NCBI GenBank assembly: GCA_031415055.1
Contig: JANOQZ010000018.1
Coordinates: 1-64,000 of the forward strand
Source: JANMOK01 sp031415055
GTDB lineage: Bacteria; Pseudomonadota; Alphaproteobacteria; Rhodobacterales; Rhodobacteraceae
DNA length: 64,000 nucleotides
Direction: 5' to 3'
The notes under the pieces were generated by a model. The model was given only the letters and a program-made list of their open reading frames with translations. It searched no databases and was not told the origin of the DNA. Of the stretch, positions 16,712 to 24,545 are shown in pieces (the first letter of the stretch is position 1; every line of letters begins with the position of its first letter). Position numbers and translations under genes: made by a program.

Positions 16712-17101
16712 ATGATGGAAAAAAAATTGGGGATGTTGATGCGCTCAATTCTGATGGCCGAATACCGGCGGTTTTTGAACACCTGCATCTGGTCGCTGGC
16801 GGGTTGGAAGGCTTGTTGGGCGTCGGAAAAAACCTTGCGGCAGTGGACGGTTGTGAACGGGCTTTCCATCGCTTTGGCCTTGTATTTGGACCTTTCGGGG
16901 CTGGAACGAGCGGTTATCATTGCCTTTGGGTTACTGGTTTTGGCGGTGGAATTGATGAACACGGCGATGGAAACCGCGATTGATTATATCTCGCGCGACC
17001 TGCATCCGTTGGCGAAAAAGTCCAAAGATGCCGGGTCTGCGGCGGTGGCGATGACGGCGTTTGCCGCGCTGTTCGCGTGGATTTTTATTTTGTTTGGCTA
17101 G
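16712..17101 (+). CDS. dgkA: Diacylglycerol kinase
   Basis: 129 residues of the small integral-membrane DgkA family: three membrane helices, and the signature ELMNTAMETAIDYIS near residues 80-95 including the catalytic Glu and conserved Asn. It phosphorylates diacylglycerol with ATP at the inner membrane, recycling lipid left by periplasmic glucan or other headgroup transfers. Two tandem ATGs at 16712 and 16715 are possible starts, and a third at 16733 would shorten the tail. Immediately after the stop comes the first copy of the phased GTGCAC element. Confidence 0.92.
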   Translation: MMEKKLGMLMRSILMAEYRRFLNTCIWSLAGWKACWASEKTLRQWTVVNGLSIALALYLDLSGLERAVIIAFGLLVLAVELMNTAMETAIDYISRDLHPLAKKSKDAGSAAVAMTAFAALFAWIFILFG

Positions 17102-17565
17102 GGCCGTCGGTTGTGTTGCAGCGCACAATGGCGGCGTGAATTTCCGCAAAAAACCTGTGCACCGGACGTGCACAATGCGTGCACCGGGTGTGCATACGAT
17201 TTTTGGGTGAAATGAGCGGTAATTGAGGCGTTTTGTGTTGCGGTGCAGCAAAAGCGAGGCCGAATTTGGAGGGGCAGATTGGCTCGATTTGACTTGTTAT
17301 GACTGCTTTCCTGCACCCTTCCACTCCGTCACAGGCGGCGACCGAGCCAAGGGGTGGGTGTTTGCGGCGGAACCGTGGGGGTGAGACGCGCCCGGATGAC
17401 CTGCCGGTGGCAGGTCGTCAGCGTCGAACGCCCGTAGCGTAAGCGAAGGGCTGGGGTGTGGCTTGCGCAAGTGCAGGGCGGGGGTTGAGGTGGGGGTTTG
17501 GTCGGTGGTGGGGTGTGCTTGGGTAAGATATTGAAATGGTGGGATGAATTCCACCCTACGCTTGC
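17102..17565. other. Convergent intergenic region with repeat copy A and palindromes
   Basis: Some 460 bases between dgkA and a minus-strand gene. It holds the GTGCAC element (17121-17217), a perfect hairpin GACCTGCC-GGT-GGCAGGTC (17398-17416), and GGTGG...CCACC arms at 17538-17555 within a GGTGGGATGAATTCC word that is common between genes of Proteobacteria. G-rich tracts at 17475-17515 break any coding frame. No gene is supported. Confidence 0.5.
17121..17217. repeat. Dispersed intergenic element, copy A (11-bp-phased GTGCAC)
   Basis: GTGCAC at 17157, 17168 and 17179 and GTGCAT at 17190: four hexamers at exactly 11-bp steps. The 36 bases before the first hexamer align without gaps to copy C (57936), sharing CGCACAATG and GTGAAT. 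The 60 bases from the first hexamer match copy B (28085) through GTGCATACGA and AAATGAGC at the same distance. It sits after the stop of dgkA, tail to tail with the next gene. Confidence 0.8.
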
Positions 17566-18105
17566 TCATTTCACCTGTTTGCTGCCCGTAACGAATTCAA
17601 TCAGCGCAGGGGAACAAAATAACTGCATGAATCTCTCGACTTCTTCTGAATATTCCATTTTTTGCGAATCGGCCGGGGCCAAAAACCCCTTTTCAAACTC
17701 AATAAGCTTGGGTGCGTTACTCTCCGGATCTCCCCAGATGGCAAACCCGCAAATCAAATAGCCCTTGGTCGTCGTTCCGCTAAAATGTACTTCCATGAAG
17801 CCATCCATCCATGGAAAGGAGGCGACGAGGTGGTGTCTTAACAGGTTCGGGGTGCCATAAGTTGCACGCTCGGCTATTTGAGAAAGCTTCCACTCTGCCA
17901 GAGTCGTATGCGCTTCGAAGCCCTCGCCCATGGAATCGTAAATGTCATCGTCACTTCCTGCAATAAGACGGTCGAACAATTGCAAGGTGCTTTTCACAGT
18001 TTGATCGAAGATGGCTTCAGTAATTGTGGACTCTTGGGCTTGCGCGGTAGTCACTAGAGACATCAAGACCGCCACCAATAGGCACTTAGGTGTTAGAAGG
18101 CCCAA
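17566..18105 (-). CDS. Secreted protein of unknown function
   Basis: About 180 residues. A signal-peptide-like N-terminus (LLTPKCLLVAVLMSLVTTAQAQ) is visible; I place the start at a TTG (18105), because the longer frame from a GTG at 18168 would overlap rimO and add unlikely residues. The start is uncertain as no ribosome-binding site is obvious. The mature part is soluble with FPWMDGFMEVHFSGTTTKGYLICGFAIWGDPE, a hydrophobic beta-rich centre. No motif is recognised. It may be co-transcribed behind rimO. Confidence 0.6.
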   Translation of the reverse strand: MGLLTPKCLLVAVLMSLVTTAQAQESTITEAIFDQTVKSTLQLFDRLIAGSDDDIYDSMGEGFEAHTTLAEWKLSQIAERATYGTPNLLRHHLVASFPWMDGFMEVHFSGTTTKGYLICGFAIWGDPESNAPKLIEFEKGFLAPADSQKMEYSEEVERFMQLFCSPALIEFVTGSKQVK

Positions 18106-18149
18106 GATAGATTCGGCATGATAATTAAAGAAAACTTTTGGTCCCACGG

Positions 18150-19517
18150 TCACCCCAACCTCCCCCACAAATCATACTCCCCCGCCTCATCGACGGTCAC
18201 TTCCACAATATCCCCCGGCACCACCCCTGCAAACCCCTCATCAATAAACAAATTCCCGTCGATTTCCGGCGCATCTGCCATGGTGCGGCAGGTGGCTCCA
18301 TCCGCATCCACCTCATCCACAATCACTGAAACCCGCGTCCCCACCTTGGCAGCCAGTTTTGCCTCGGAAATCGCCTGCGCTTTTTCCATGAACCGGTCCC
18401 AACGCTGCTGTTTCACCTCATCCGCCACATGATCGGGCAGGGCGTTGGACCGCGCTCCGGCGACGTTTTCGTATTGGAAGCAGCCGACGCGGTCCAACTG
18501 GGCCTCATCCATCCAATCCAAGAGATGCTGGAATTCGGCTTCGGTTTCGCCGGGGTAGCCGACGATGAAGGTGCTCCGCAGGGTAATTTCAGGGCAGACC
18601 GAACGCCAGTGGGCGATTTCTTCCAGCGTGCGGGCCGAGGTGGCGGGGCGGGCCATGCGTTTGAGGACGTCGGGATGCGAATGCTGGAACGGCACGTCGA
18701 GGTAGGGCAGCACCAAGCCTTCGGCCATCAGCGGGATCAGGTCGCGGACGTGGGGGTAGGGATAGACGTAGTGCAGGCGCACCCAGGCGCCGAGTTGGCC
18801 GAGGTCGCGGGCGAGGTCTACGATATGGGCGCGGTGGCCTTTTTCTTCCTTGTAAGCCAAATCCAGCCCGTAGGCGGAGGTGTCTTGGGAGATCACCAGC
18901 AGTTCCCTGACCCCGGCGGCGACCAGCTTTTCCGCTTCGCGCAGCACCGCATGGGCCGGGCGCGATTGCAGGCGGCCGCGCATGTCGGGGATGATGCAGA
19001 ACTTGCACTTGTGGTTACAGCCCTCGGAGATTTTGAGGTAGCTGTAGTGGCGTGGGGTTAGGCTGACGCCGGTGGCGGGCAACAGGTCGATGAAAGGGTT
19101 TGGTGACGGGGGTGCGGCTTTGTGGACGGCGTTGAGCACGGCCTCGTATTGCTGCGGGCCGGTTACCGCCAGCACCTTTGGATGCGCCCCGGTGATGAAT
19201 TCGGGGTTGGCACCAAGGCAGCCGGTGACGATGACCTTGCCGTTTTCCTGCAAAGCCTCGCCGATGGCTTGCAGGCTTTCGGCTTTGGCCGAGTCTAGGA
19301 AGCCGCAGGTGTTGACGATGACGGCTTCGGCACCGGCGTAATCGGGCGAGATGGCGTAACCTTCGGCGCGGAGCCTTGTGAGGATGCGTTCTGAATCCAC
19401 CAGCGCTTTCGGGCAGCCGAGCGAGACCATGCCGATCTTCGGCTGGCCGGGACGCGCGGTTTCCGGGATATGGGATCGGGCGAGATCGGGGCGTAGGGTG
19501 GGAGGGTTGTGGGTCAT
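18150..19517 (-). CDS. rimO: Ribosomal protein S12 methylthiotransferase
   Basis: 455 residues from the ATG at 19517 (a GTG at 19592 would add a tail of no clear character). The N-terminal UPF0004 domain has the conserved cysteines (GMVSLGCPKALVDSE, VNTCGFL, VTGCLGA), the radical SAM cluster is CNHKCKFC (SEGCNHKCKFCIIPDMRGR), and a C-terminal TRAM domain ends GEYDLWGRLG. RimO adds a methylthio group to Asp88 of ribosomal protein S12 using two iron-sulfur clusters and SAM. It lies back to back with the DUF2178/XRE operon. Confidence 0.96.
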   Translation of the reverse strand: MTHNPPTLRPDLARSHIPETARPGQPKIGMVSLGCPKALVDSERILTRLRAEGYAISPDYAGAEAVIVNTCGFLDSAKAESLQAIGEALQENGKVIVTGCLGANPEFITGAHPKVLAVTGPQQYEAVLNAVHKAAPPSPNPFIDLLPATGVSLTPRHYSYLKISEGCNHKCKFCIIPDMRGRLQSRPAHAVLREAEKLVAAGVRELLVISQDTSAYGLDLAYKEEKGHRAHIVDLARDLGQLGAWVRLHYVYPYPHVRDLIPLMAEGLVLPYLDVPFQHSHPDVLKRMARPATSARTLEEIAHWRSVCPEITLRSTFIVGYPGETEAEFQHLLDWMDEAQLDRVGCFQYENVAGARSNALPDHVADEVKQQRWDRFMEKAQAISEAKLAAKVGTRVSVIVDEVDADGATCRTMADAPEIDGNLFIDEGFAGVVPGDIVEVTVDEAGEYDLWGRLG

Positions 19518-19611
19518 GGGCGGGGTATAATGCGGGTCGGCGGGCTTGGCGAGATCGGTTTCACTCTCTGGGCAGGGGCGTATGGTTTGCACGACTTAGT
19601 GTAAAAAATAC

Positions 19612-19640
19612 TTGACATGATGTTCGCTAAAACATACTCA
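19612..19640 (+). promoter_or_regulatory. Promoter and candidate operator of the DUF2178-XRE operon
   Basis: TTGACA at 19612-19617 is a consensus -35. CATACT (spacer 15) or TACTCA (spacer 17) follows as a -10. Between them ATGTT (19620-19624) and AACAT (19631-19635) form an inverted repeat, well placed for repression by the XRE protein encoded second in the operon. The repressor-operator link is inferred. Confidence 0.5.
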
Positions 19641-19670
19641 ACGTCGCAAATAACCGACACGGACCGAATC

Positions 19671-20120
19671 ATGACCTTTCTGGAAATCAACAATATCGTG
19701 CAAACGCTGCGGGCTTTGGTGTTTGCCGCCATTTACGTGGTTTGGGCACGCGGGGCCGCTTTGGCCGGGCGGTTTGACGGCGATGCGGGACTGGTGCTGT
19801 TGGGCAAGGGCATACTGGTGCTGATCGCGGCAACCGTGGTCGCCGGGATCGTGCTGCATATCATCGGCATGATCGTGACCATTGTTGCCGGGCAAGAAAG
19901 CAAACCCGGCGAGATGGATGAGCGCGACCGGCTGATCGAGCTGAAATCGTTCCAGCACGGATTTACCTGCTGCGGGCTGGGGCTGTTGGCCGCCGTCATC
20001 GCGCTTTGGTATGGCTGGGGGGCGATTTGGGGGTTCCATCTGATCCTTGCCGGATTCACCACCGCCGACGTGCTGGTCAACACGCTGAAATTTCGCGCAT
20101 ATCTGCGGGGAAGCCCGTGA
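19671..20120 (+). CDS. Small membrane protein, DUF2178-like
   Basis: 149 residues from the ATG at 19671 (MTFLEINNIVQTLR). Four hydrophobic segments are visible, with the conserved loop MDERDRLIELKSFQHGF between the second and third, the usual DUF2178 signature. Such proteins are commonly found next to small XRE regulators in bacteria and archaea; their role is unknown. Here the stop overlaps the XRE start by GTGA, so they are co-translated. Confidence 0.75.
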   Translation: MTFLEINNIVQTLRALVFAAIYVVWARGAALAGRFDGDAGLVLLGKGILVLIAATVVAGIVLHIIGMIVTIVAGQESKPGEMDERDRLIELKSFQHGFTCCGLGLLAAVIALWYGWGAIWGFHLILAGFTTADVLVNTLKFRAYLRGSP

Positions 20121-20332
20121 GCAAGGGCAAGATCAGCAACAATATCCGCCGCCTGCGCTTTGACGCGGGCGAGATGACGCAGAAGGATCTGGCCGAAAAG
20201 GCGGGGGTGTCGCGGCAGACAATTGTTGCGATTGAGGCGGGGAAATATTCGCCATCGCTGCAGTTGGCCTTTGAGATTGCCGAGGCTTTTGGCGTGCCGA
20301 TCCAGGACGTGTTTTCGTTCGAACGAAGCTGA
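20117..20332 (+). CDS. XRE-family transcriptional regulator
   Basis: 71 residues from a GTG that overlaps the previous stop: VSKGKISNNIRRLRFDAGEM, then a helix-turn-helix TQKDLAEKAGVSRQTIVAIEAGKYSPSLQLAFEIAEAFGVPIQDVF. It matches the short YozG/Cro-like branch. No effector domain is present. It probably represses its own promoter, where the ATGTT/AACAT repeat lies. The longer upstream frame (from 20006) lies inside the DUF2178 gene and is not real. Confidence 0.9.
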   Translation: MSKGKISNNIRRLRFDAGEMTQKDLAEKAGVSRQTIVAIEAGKYSPSLQLAFEIAEAFGVPIQDVFSFERS

Positions 20333-20359
20333 CTGATGCCATTTTTGAAAGGAACTGCC

Positions 20360-21046
20360 ATGGACCACGTGTCCCTGATCCGGAGAGATTTGCCCAAAGC
20401 TACTACGCCGTGGTGGCGTTCGGCAGTGGTTGCGTTGGCGGGCTTGTTACTGCTCGCCGTCGTTCCTGTCCTTGGCGGCATCTTGCGCCTGTCCGACCTT
20501 GTCTTGGCCGCGGCGATAACGGCTGAAAACGCCCGTTTCTTTGCCGCGCCAGTACCGATTGTCATTCACATTACCGGCGCAAGTCTGTTTCTGCTGCTGG
20601 GCGCGTTTCAGTTTGTGCCCAATCTACGCAGCCGGTTTCCGCGGTGGCACCGCGTCGCCGGTCGGGTGACGCTGGTGGCCGGGCTGTGCGCGGCGTTTGC
20701 CGGGCTGTGGATGACCGCGACCTACCCGGCGGCGGCCAATCCTGACTTTCTTTTCGTTCTGCGCATGACCGTTGGCACGGGCTGGGCTGCGAGCTTGATC
20801 CTAGCGTTTCTGGCGATCAGAAAGCGCGACGTTGCACGACACAAGGAATGGATGATCCGTGCCTATGCCATTGCCGCCGGTGCTGGAACGACGGTTATCA
20901 CCTTCGGATTGTGGTATCTGGTCACGGGCGAGGACACGCCGCAAGTGAGTGCAATGTCACAGGCCGCCGCGTGGAGCATTAATATTGCTTTCGCGGAATG
21001 GATAATTCGGCGCAAATCTTACGTCAATCAGGGAGTATTGGTATGA
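20360..21046 (+). CDS. DUF2306-type membrane protein
   Basis: 228 residues from the ATG at 20360, which follows a GAAAGGAA ribosome-binding site. Six hydrophobic segments are seen. The family features are HITGASLFLLLGAFQFVPNLRSRFPRWHRVAGRV and ARHKEWMIRAYAIAAGAGT, containing conserved His residues in the membrane that could bind haem or metal. Its function is unknown. The gene is third in the operon; its stop overlaps the next start (ATGA). Confidence 0.8.
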   Translation: MDHVSLIRRDLPKATTPWWRSAVVALAGLLLLAVVPVLGGILRLSDLVLAAAITAENARFFAAPVPIVIHITGASLFLLLGAFQFVPNLRSRFPRWHRVAGRVTLVAGLCAAFAGLWMTATYPAAANPDFLFVLRMTVGTGWAASLILAFLAIRKRDVARHKEWMIRAYAIAAGAGTTVITFGLWYLVTGEDTPQVSAMSQAAAWSINIAFAEWIIRRKSYVNQGVLV

Positions 21047-22017
21047 AAGCTGCTTTGGCCACTGCTTATGGTTCGCCCGATGTGATGCAGCTTGGCGAGG
21101 TGCCGCTGCCCGTTCCAAGGGACGGCGAAATTCTGGTCAAGGTTATGGCGGCCGCGGTCAATTCCGGCGACTGGCGCATTCGGTCCCGTAACGTGCCGCG
21201 GGGTTTTGGCCTGATGGTGCGGCTGATTTTTGGTTGGTCGAAACCGCGCCAGCCGATTTTGGGTTGGGAATGCGCCGGGGTCATTGCTGCAGTCGGGGTC
21301 AAGGTCACAAATTTCAGGGTTGGCGAGGAAGTCATCATTTATCCGGGTGGCCCGCGCGGGTGCCATGCCGAATATATGACGGTGAAGGCCGACAAGCCGA
21401 TAATCCGCAAACCGGCGTCGCTGACATGGGACGAGGCGGGGGCATTTTGTTTTGGTGGGGTGACGGCGCTGAGTTTTCTGCGTTGGGGCGGGCTTGCGGC
21501 AGGCAAGCGCGTGTTGATTGTCAGCGCTTCGGGTTCGGTCGGGTCTGCGGCGGTGCAAATTGCCAAAGCGGCAGGGGCGCATGTGACGGGCGTCTGCAGC
21601 GCAGCTAATCGAGAGATGGTGATGCAACTGGGAGCGGATGCCGTGATCGACTATAGCGTCGAGGATTATACCCTGCGCGGCGAACACTGGGACATGATCA
21701 TGGATTGCGTCGGCAGTGAGCATTTTGGCCGGGCGAAATTGTCGCTGACTCAGGACGGGTGGCTGTTACAGGTCGTTGGCGACCTACCGCAAATGCTGCA
21801 GGCCTTGACCACTCGCTGGTCACGAAAACGGGTCGTGTTTGGCGATGCGGGCGGGACTGTCGGCGATCTGGAAGAACTGGCGCGGCTGGCAGAGAATGGG
21901 AAATACCGGCCCGTTTTGGATTCGGTTTATACCCTGCATGAAATCCAGTCGGCGCACGAGCGGGTTGAAAGCCAGCGCAAGCGCGGCAATGTCGTTTTAC
22001 GAATTGGCGCGGAATAG
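21043..22017 (+). CDS. NAD(P)-dependent medium-chain dehydrogenase / quinone oxidoreductase-like
   Basis: 324 residues from the ATG at 21043. It has the GroES-like N-terminus (KAALATAYGSPDVMQLGEVPLP) and Rossmann domain (VSASGSVGSAAVQIAKAAGAHVTGVCS), with no structural-zinc cysteine cluster, which fits the zeta-crystallin/quinone reductase branch. It probably reduces a quinone or enone with NADPH. It overlaps the DUF2306 gene by 4 bases, so it is the last gene of the DUF2178-XRE-DUF2306 operon, a group that may respond to redox or electrophile stress. Confidence 0.88.
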   Translation: MKAALATAYGSPDVMQLGEVPLPVPRDGEILVKVMAAAVNSGDWRIRSRNVPRGFGLMVRLIFGWSKPRQPILGWECAGVIAAVGVKVTNFRVGEEVIIYPGGPRGCHAEYMTVKADKPIIRKPASLTWDEAGAFCFGGVTALSFLRWGGLAAGKRVLIVSASGSVGSAAVQIAKAAGAHVTGVCSAANREMVMQLGADAVIDYSVEDYTLRGEHWDMIMDCVGSEHFGRAKLSLTQDGWLLQVVGDLPQMLQALTTRWSRKRVVFGDAGGTVGDLEELARLAENGKYRPVLDSVYTLHEIQSAHERVESQRKRGNVVLRIGAE

Positions 22018-22099
22018 TTCGCCGGTGCCGGGGCGCTGATTTGGCGCAGGGGGAATGCTTTTCAGGAGCGCGGTTTTCTGCGAGGAACGCCCCAAACAA

Positions 22100-22810
22100 A
22101 TGGAGTTGCACTTGTCGAACCTGCGCGCATGGTGGGCCAAAGTCATGTTCGACTGGCGTTCGGGGTTTCAAACCCTGAACGGTGGTTGGCAGCGGGCGCA
22201 GGCGTATTTCGATCTGTATTGGGTCGATCACGGGTTTTTGCGGACGATTTACGGTAATGAATACGAGATTGCGCCTTTGGTTTTTCGCCGGGCGCAGCCT
22301 TCGCCCAAGGATATTCGCGCCTTTGCTGCCAAGGGTGGCAAGACCATCATCAACCTGCGTGGCGTGGGTCGGGGGGGGCCGTATTTATTGGAACTCGAGG
22401 CTTGTACGGCGTTGGGCGTGCGCATGATCGATGTGCGGACTTCGTCGCGTAATCTTCCTTCGCGTGAGACTTTGTTGGAACTAGCAGATATCTATGCCCA
22501 TGCCGCGCATCCGCTGATGTTTCACTGCAAGTCAGGTGCCGATCGGGCGGGGTTGGCGGCGGGGTTGTTTGTGTTGTTTGGTGGCGGAACTTTGGTTGCG
22601 GCCAAGGCGGAATTGAGTGCGAAATATCTGCATTTCCGCTCGTCGCCGACAGGGGTTTTGGACCGCTTGTTCGAGGAATTTGGCGAAAGCGGTTCGCAGG
22701 ATTTTCTGGAATGGATCAAAACCGCGTATCAGCCGACCGAGATCGAAGCGAGGTTCCATGCCAACCGATGGGGTTCGGTGTTCGTCGACTGGATATTGCG
22801 GCGCGAGTGA
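22100..22810 (+). CDS. Dual-specificity/tyrosine protein phosphatase-like
   Basis: 236 residues from the ATG at 22100; a longer frame opens at 22055. The phosphatase loop is HCKSGADRAGLA (Cys-x5-Arg), preceded by GGKTIINLRGVG with the conserved Asn-Leu-Arg strand and an acid-containing loop near VRMIDVRTSSRNLP. The LxxxF/YLHFRSSPTGVLDRLFEEF end suits the bacterial DSP branch that acts on phosphoproteins or inositol phosphates. The SulP transporter gene follows in the same direction. Confidence 0.82.
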   Translation: MELHLSNLRAWWAKVMFDWRSGFQTLNGGWQRAQAYFDLYWVDHGFLRTIYGNEYEIAPLVFRRAQPSPKDIRAFAAKGGKTIINLRGVGRGGPYLLELEACTALGVRMIDVRTSSRNLPSRETLLELADIYAHAAHPLMFHCKSGADRAGLAAGLFVLFGGGTLVAAKAELSAKYLHFRSSPTGVLDRLFEEFGESGSQDFLEWIKTAYQPTEIEARFHANRWGSVFVDWILRRE

Positions 22811-22874
22811 GGGGTAGCCCCTTGCATCGATGCTGTGGCTTTGCTTCAGTGTCGCACCTTGTTTCCGGGATATT

Positions 22875-24545
22875 ATGGCCGCGACATTCACCCAACTTTT
22901 CACGCCAAAACTGGTGACAGTGCTGCGCGAAGGCTATCGTTGGCGGCATTTCCGCGCCGATTTTCTGGCCGGAATGACGGTGGCAATCGTCGCATTGCCA
23001 CTGTCGATGGCGATTGCCATAGCATCGGGCGTATCACCCGACCGTGGGCTGACGACGGCAATTGTCGGTGGATTGGTGGTCTCGGCTCTGGGCGGCAGCC
23101 GGCTTCAGGTGGGTGGTCCGGCAGGCGCGTTCATTGTGCTGGTGGCGGCCACCGTGGCGCAGCATGGGGTCGAAGGGTTGATCCTTGCCACGATGATGTC
23201 GGGCTTCATCTTGTTGGCGGCAGGGTATTTGCGACTGGGGACCTATATCAAGTTCATCCCCTATCCGGTGACGGTTGGCTTTACCTCGGGCATCGCCGTG
23301 ATCATTTTTGCCAGCCAGATTGTGCCGTTGCTGGGGCTGACTTTGGGTGGTTCTGAACCGGGACCGTTGGCGGCGAAATTGCCGGCGATTTGGGCGGCAC
23401 TTCCCACCTTCAACGTGCAAGCGATTGTGGTTGCGGCGGGGGGTTTAGCAATAATTTTGGCGGCGCGGGCCTGGTCACCCAAAGCGCCGGGCATGTTGAT
23501 CGCAGTCGGACTGGCAGCGCTGGTGACCAGGGCGTTGAACCTGCCAATTGAAACGATTGGGTCGAAGTATGGAGGAATTCCGGGCTCGTTGCCCTTTCCC
23601 GCCTTGCCGGAATTCACCTTAGCCAAAATTCAGGCGGTATTACCCAACGCAGTTTCCTTTGCCCTGCTGGGTGCGATTGAATCGCTGTTGTCCGCCGTGG
23701 TGGCCGACAGCATGAGCGGGCGACGGCATCGCTCGAACTGCGAATTGGTGGCGCAGGGGTTTGCCAATATCGGCGCAAGTCTGTTTGGCGGGTTCTGCGT
23801 GACTGGCACGATTGCACGAACGGCGACAAATGTGCGCTCGGGCGCTCACAGCCCGGTAGCCGGTATGTTGCACGCGCTGTTTCTGTTGGCATTCGTGCTG
23901 CTGGCGGCTCCATTGGCATTTTACGTACCACTCGCCGCTTTGGCCGCTGTACTGACTTTTGTGGCGTGGAACATGTTTGAGCGGTTCGCCTTTGCGGCCT
24001 TTCTGCGCGGGTGGGGCGGCGATGCCGTGGTCTTGGTTGTAACGTTTTCTTTGACCATTTTCCGTGACCTGACCGAAGCGATAGTGGTGGGTTTTGGCTT
24101 GGGTGCGGTTTTGTTCATCAACCGGATGAGCAAGGTGGCGGAAGTTGAAACCCACATGCCTTTCGTAAATGAAGACGTGGCAGATAGTGACAATCATCGC
24201 GGCAAGTTTGGCGGTGCCGACCCCGATGTGATCATTCATCGGGTCAAAGGCGCTTTTTTCTTTGGCGCGGCGGGGCTGATGGATTCGGTTCTGGACCGGA
24301 TCGGCGACGCCCATAAAGCGCTTGTGTTGGATTTTGACGGGGTGCCGTTTTTGGATTCTTCTGCCGTTCACGCCATTGGTGCCGTGGTCGCCAAGGCAAA
24401 AAGGCAGGGCGTGCGGGTCTATATCAGTGGCACGAACAAAACCGAACGGCGCGAGATGGTCACCCATGGCATTAGCCCGCGCGATGTCAGTTTCAAATCT
24501 TCGGCGGAAACGGCGCTGGCGCATTGGCGCGAGGCGGTGCGGTGA
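22875..24545 (+). CDS. SulP-family inorganic anion transporter with STAS domain
   Basis: 556 residues from the ATG at 22875 (MAATFTQLF). The SulP membrane domain carries FLAGMTVAIVALPLSMAIAIASG and the TGTIARTATNVRSGAHSPVAG signature, with about 12 helices. The C-terminal STAS domain (~450-556) has KALVLDFDGVPFLDSSAVHAI. Members carry sulfate, bicarbonate or dicarboxylates; the substrate is not evident. The stop overlaps the GTG of the following hydantoinase-like gene, so the two are translationally coupled. Confidence 0.92.
   Translation: MAATFTQLFTPKLVTVLREGYRWRHFRADFLAGMTVAIVALPLSMAIAIASGVSPDRGLTTAIVGGLVVSALGGSRLQVGGPAGAFIVLVAATVAQHGVEGLILATMMSGFILLAAGYLRLGTYIKFIPYPVTVGFTSGIAVIIFASQIVPLLGLTLGGSEPGPLAAKLPAIWAALPTFNVQAIVVAAGGLAIILAARAWSPKAPGMLIAVGLAALVTRALNLPIETIGSKYGGIPGSLPFPALPEFTLAKIQAVLPNAVSFALLGAIESLLSAVVADSMSGRRHRSNCELVAQGFANIGASLFGGFCVTGTIARTATNVRSGAHSPVAGMLHALFLLAFVLLAAPLAFYVPLAALAAVLTFVAWNMFERFAFAAFLRGWGGDAVVLVVTFSLTIFRDLTEAIVVGFGLGAVLFINRMSKVAEVETHMPFVNEDVADSDNHRGKFGGADPDVIIHRVKGAFFFGAAGLMDSVLDRIGDAHKALVLDFDGVPFLDSSAVHAIGAVVAKAKRQGVRVYISGTNKTERREMVTHGISPRDVSFKSSAETALAHWREAVR

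Noticed and set aside
17297..17569. 90-codon minus-strand frame in the dgkA downstream gap
   Set aside because: Pro/His/Thr-rich translation of a G-rich repeat region; not protein-like.
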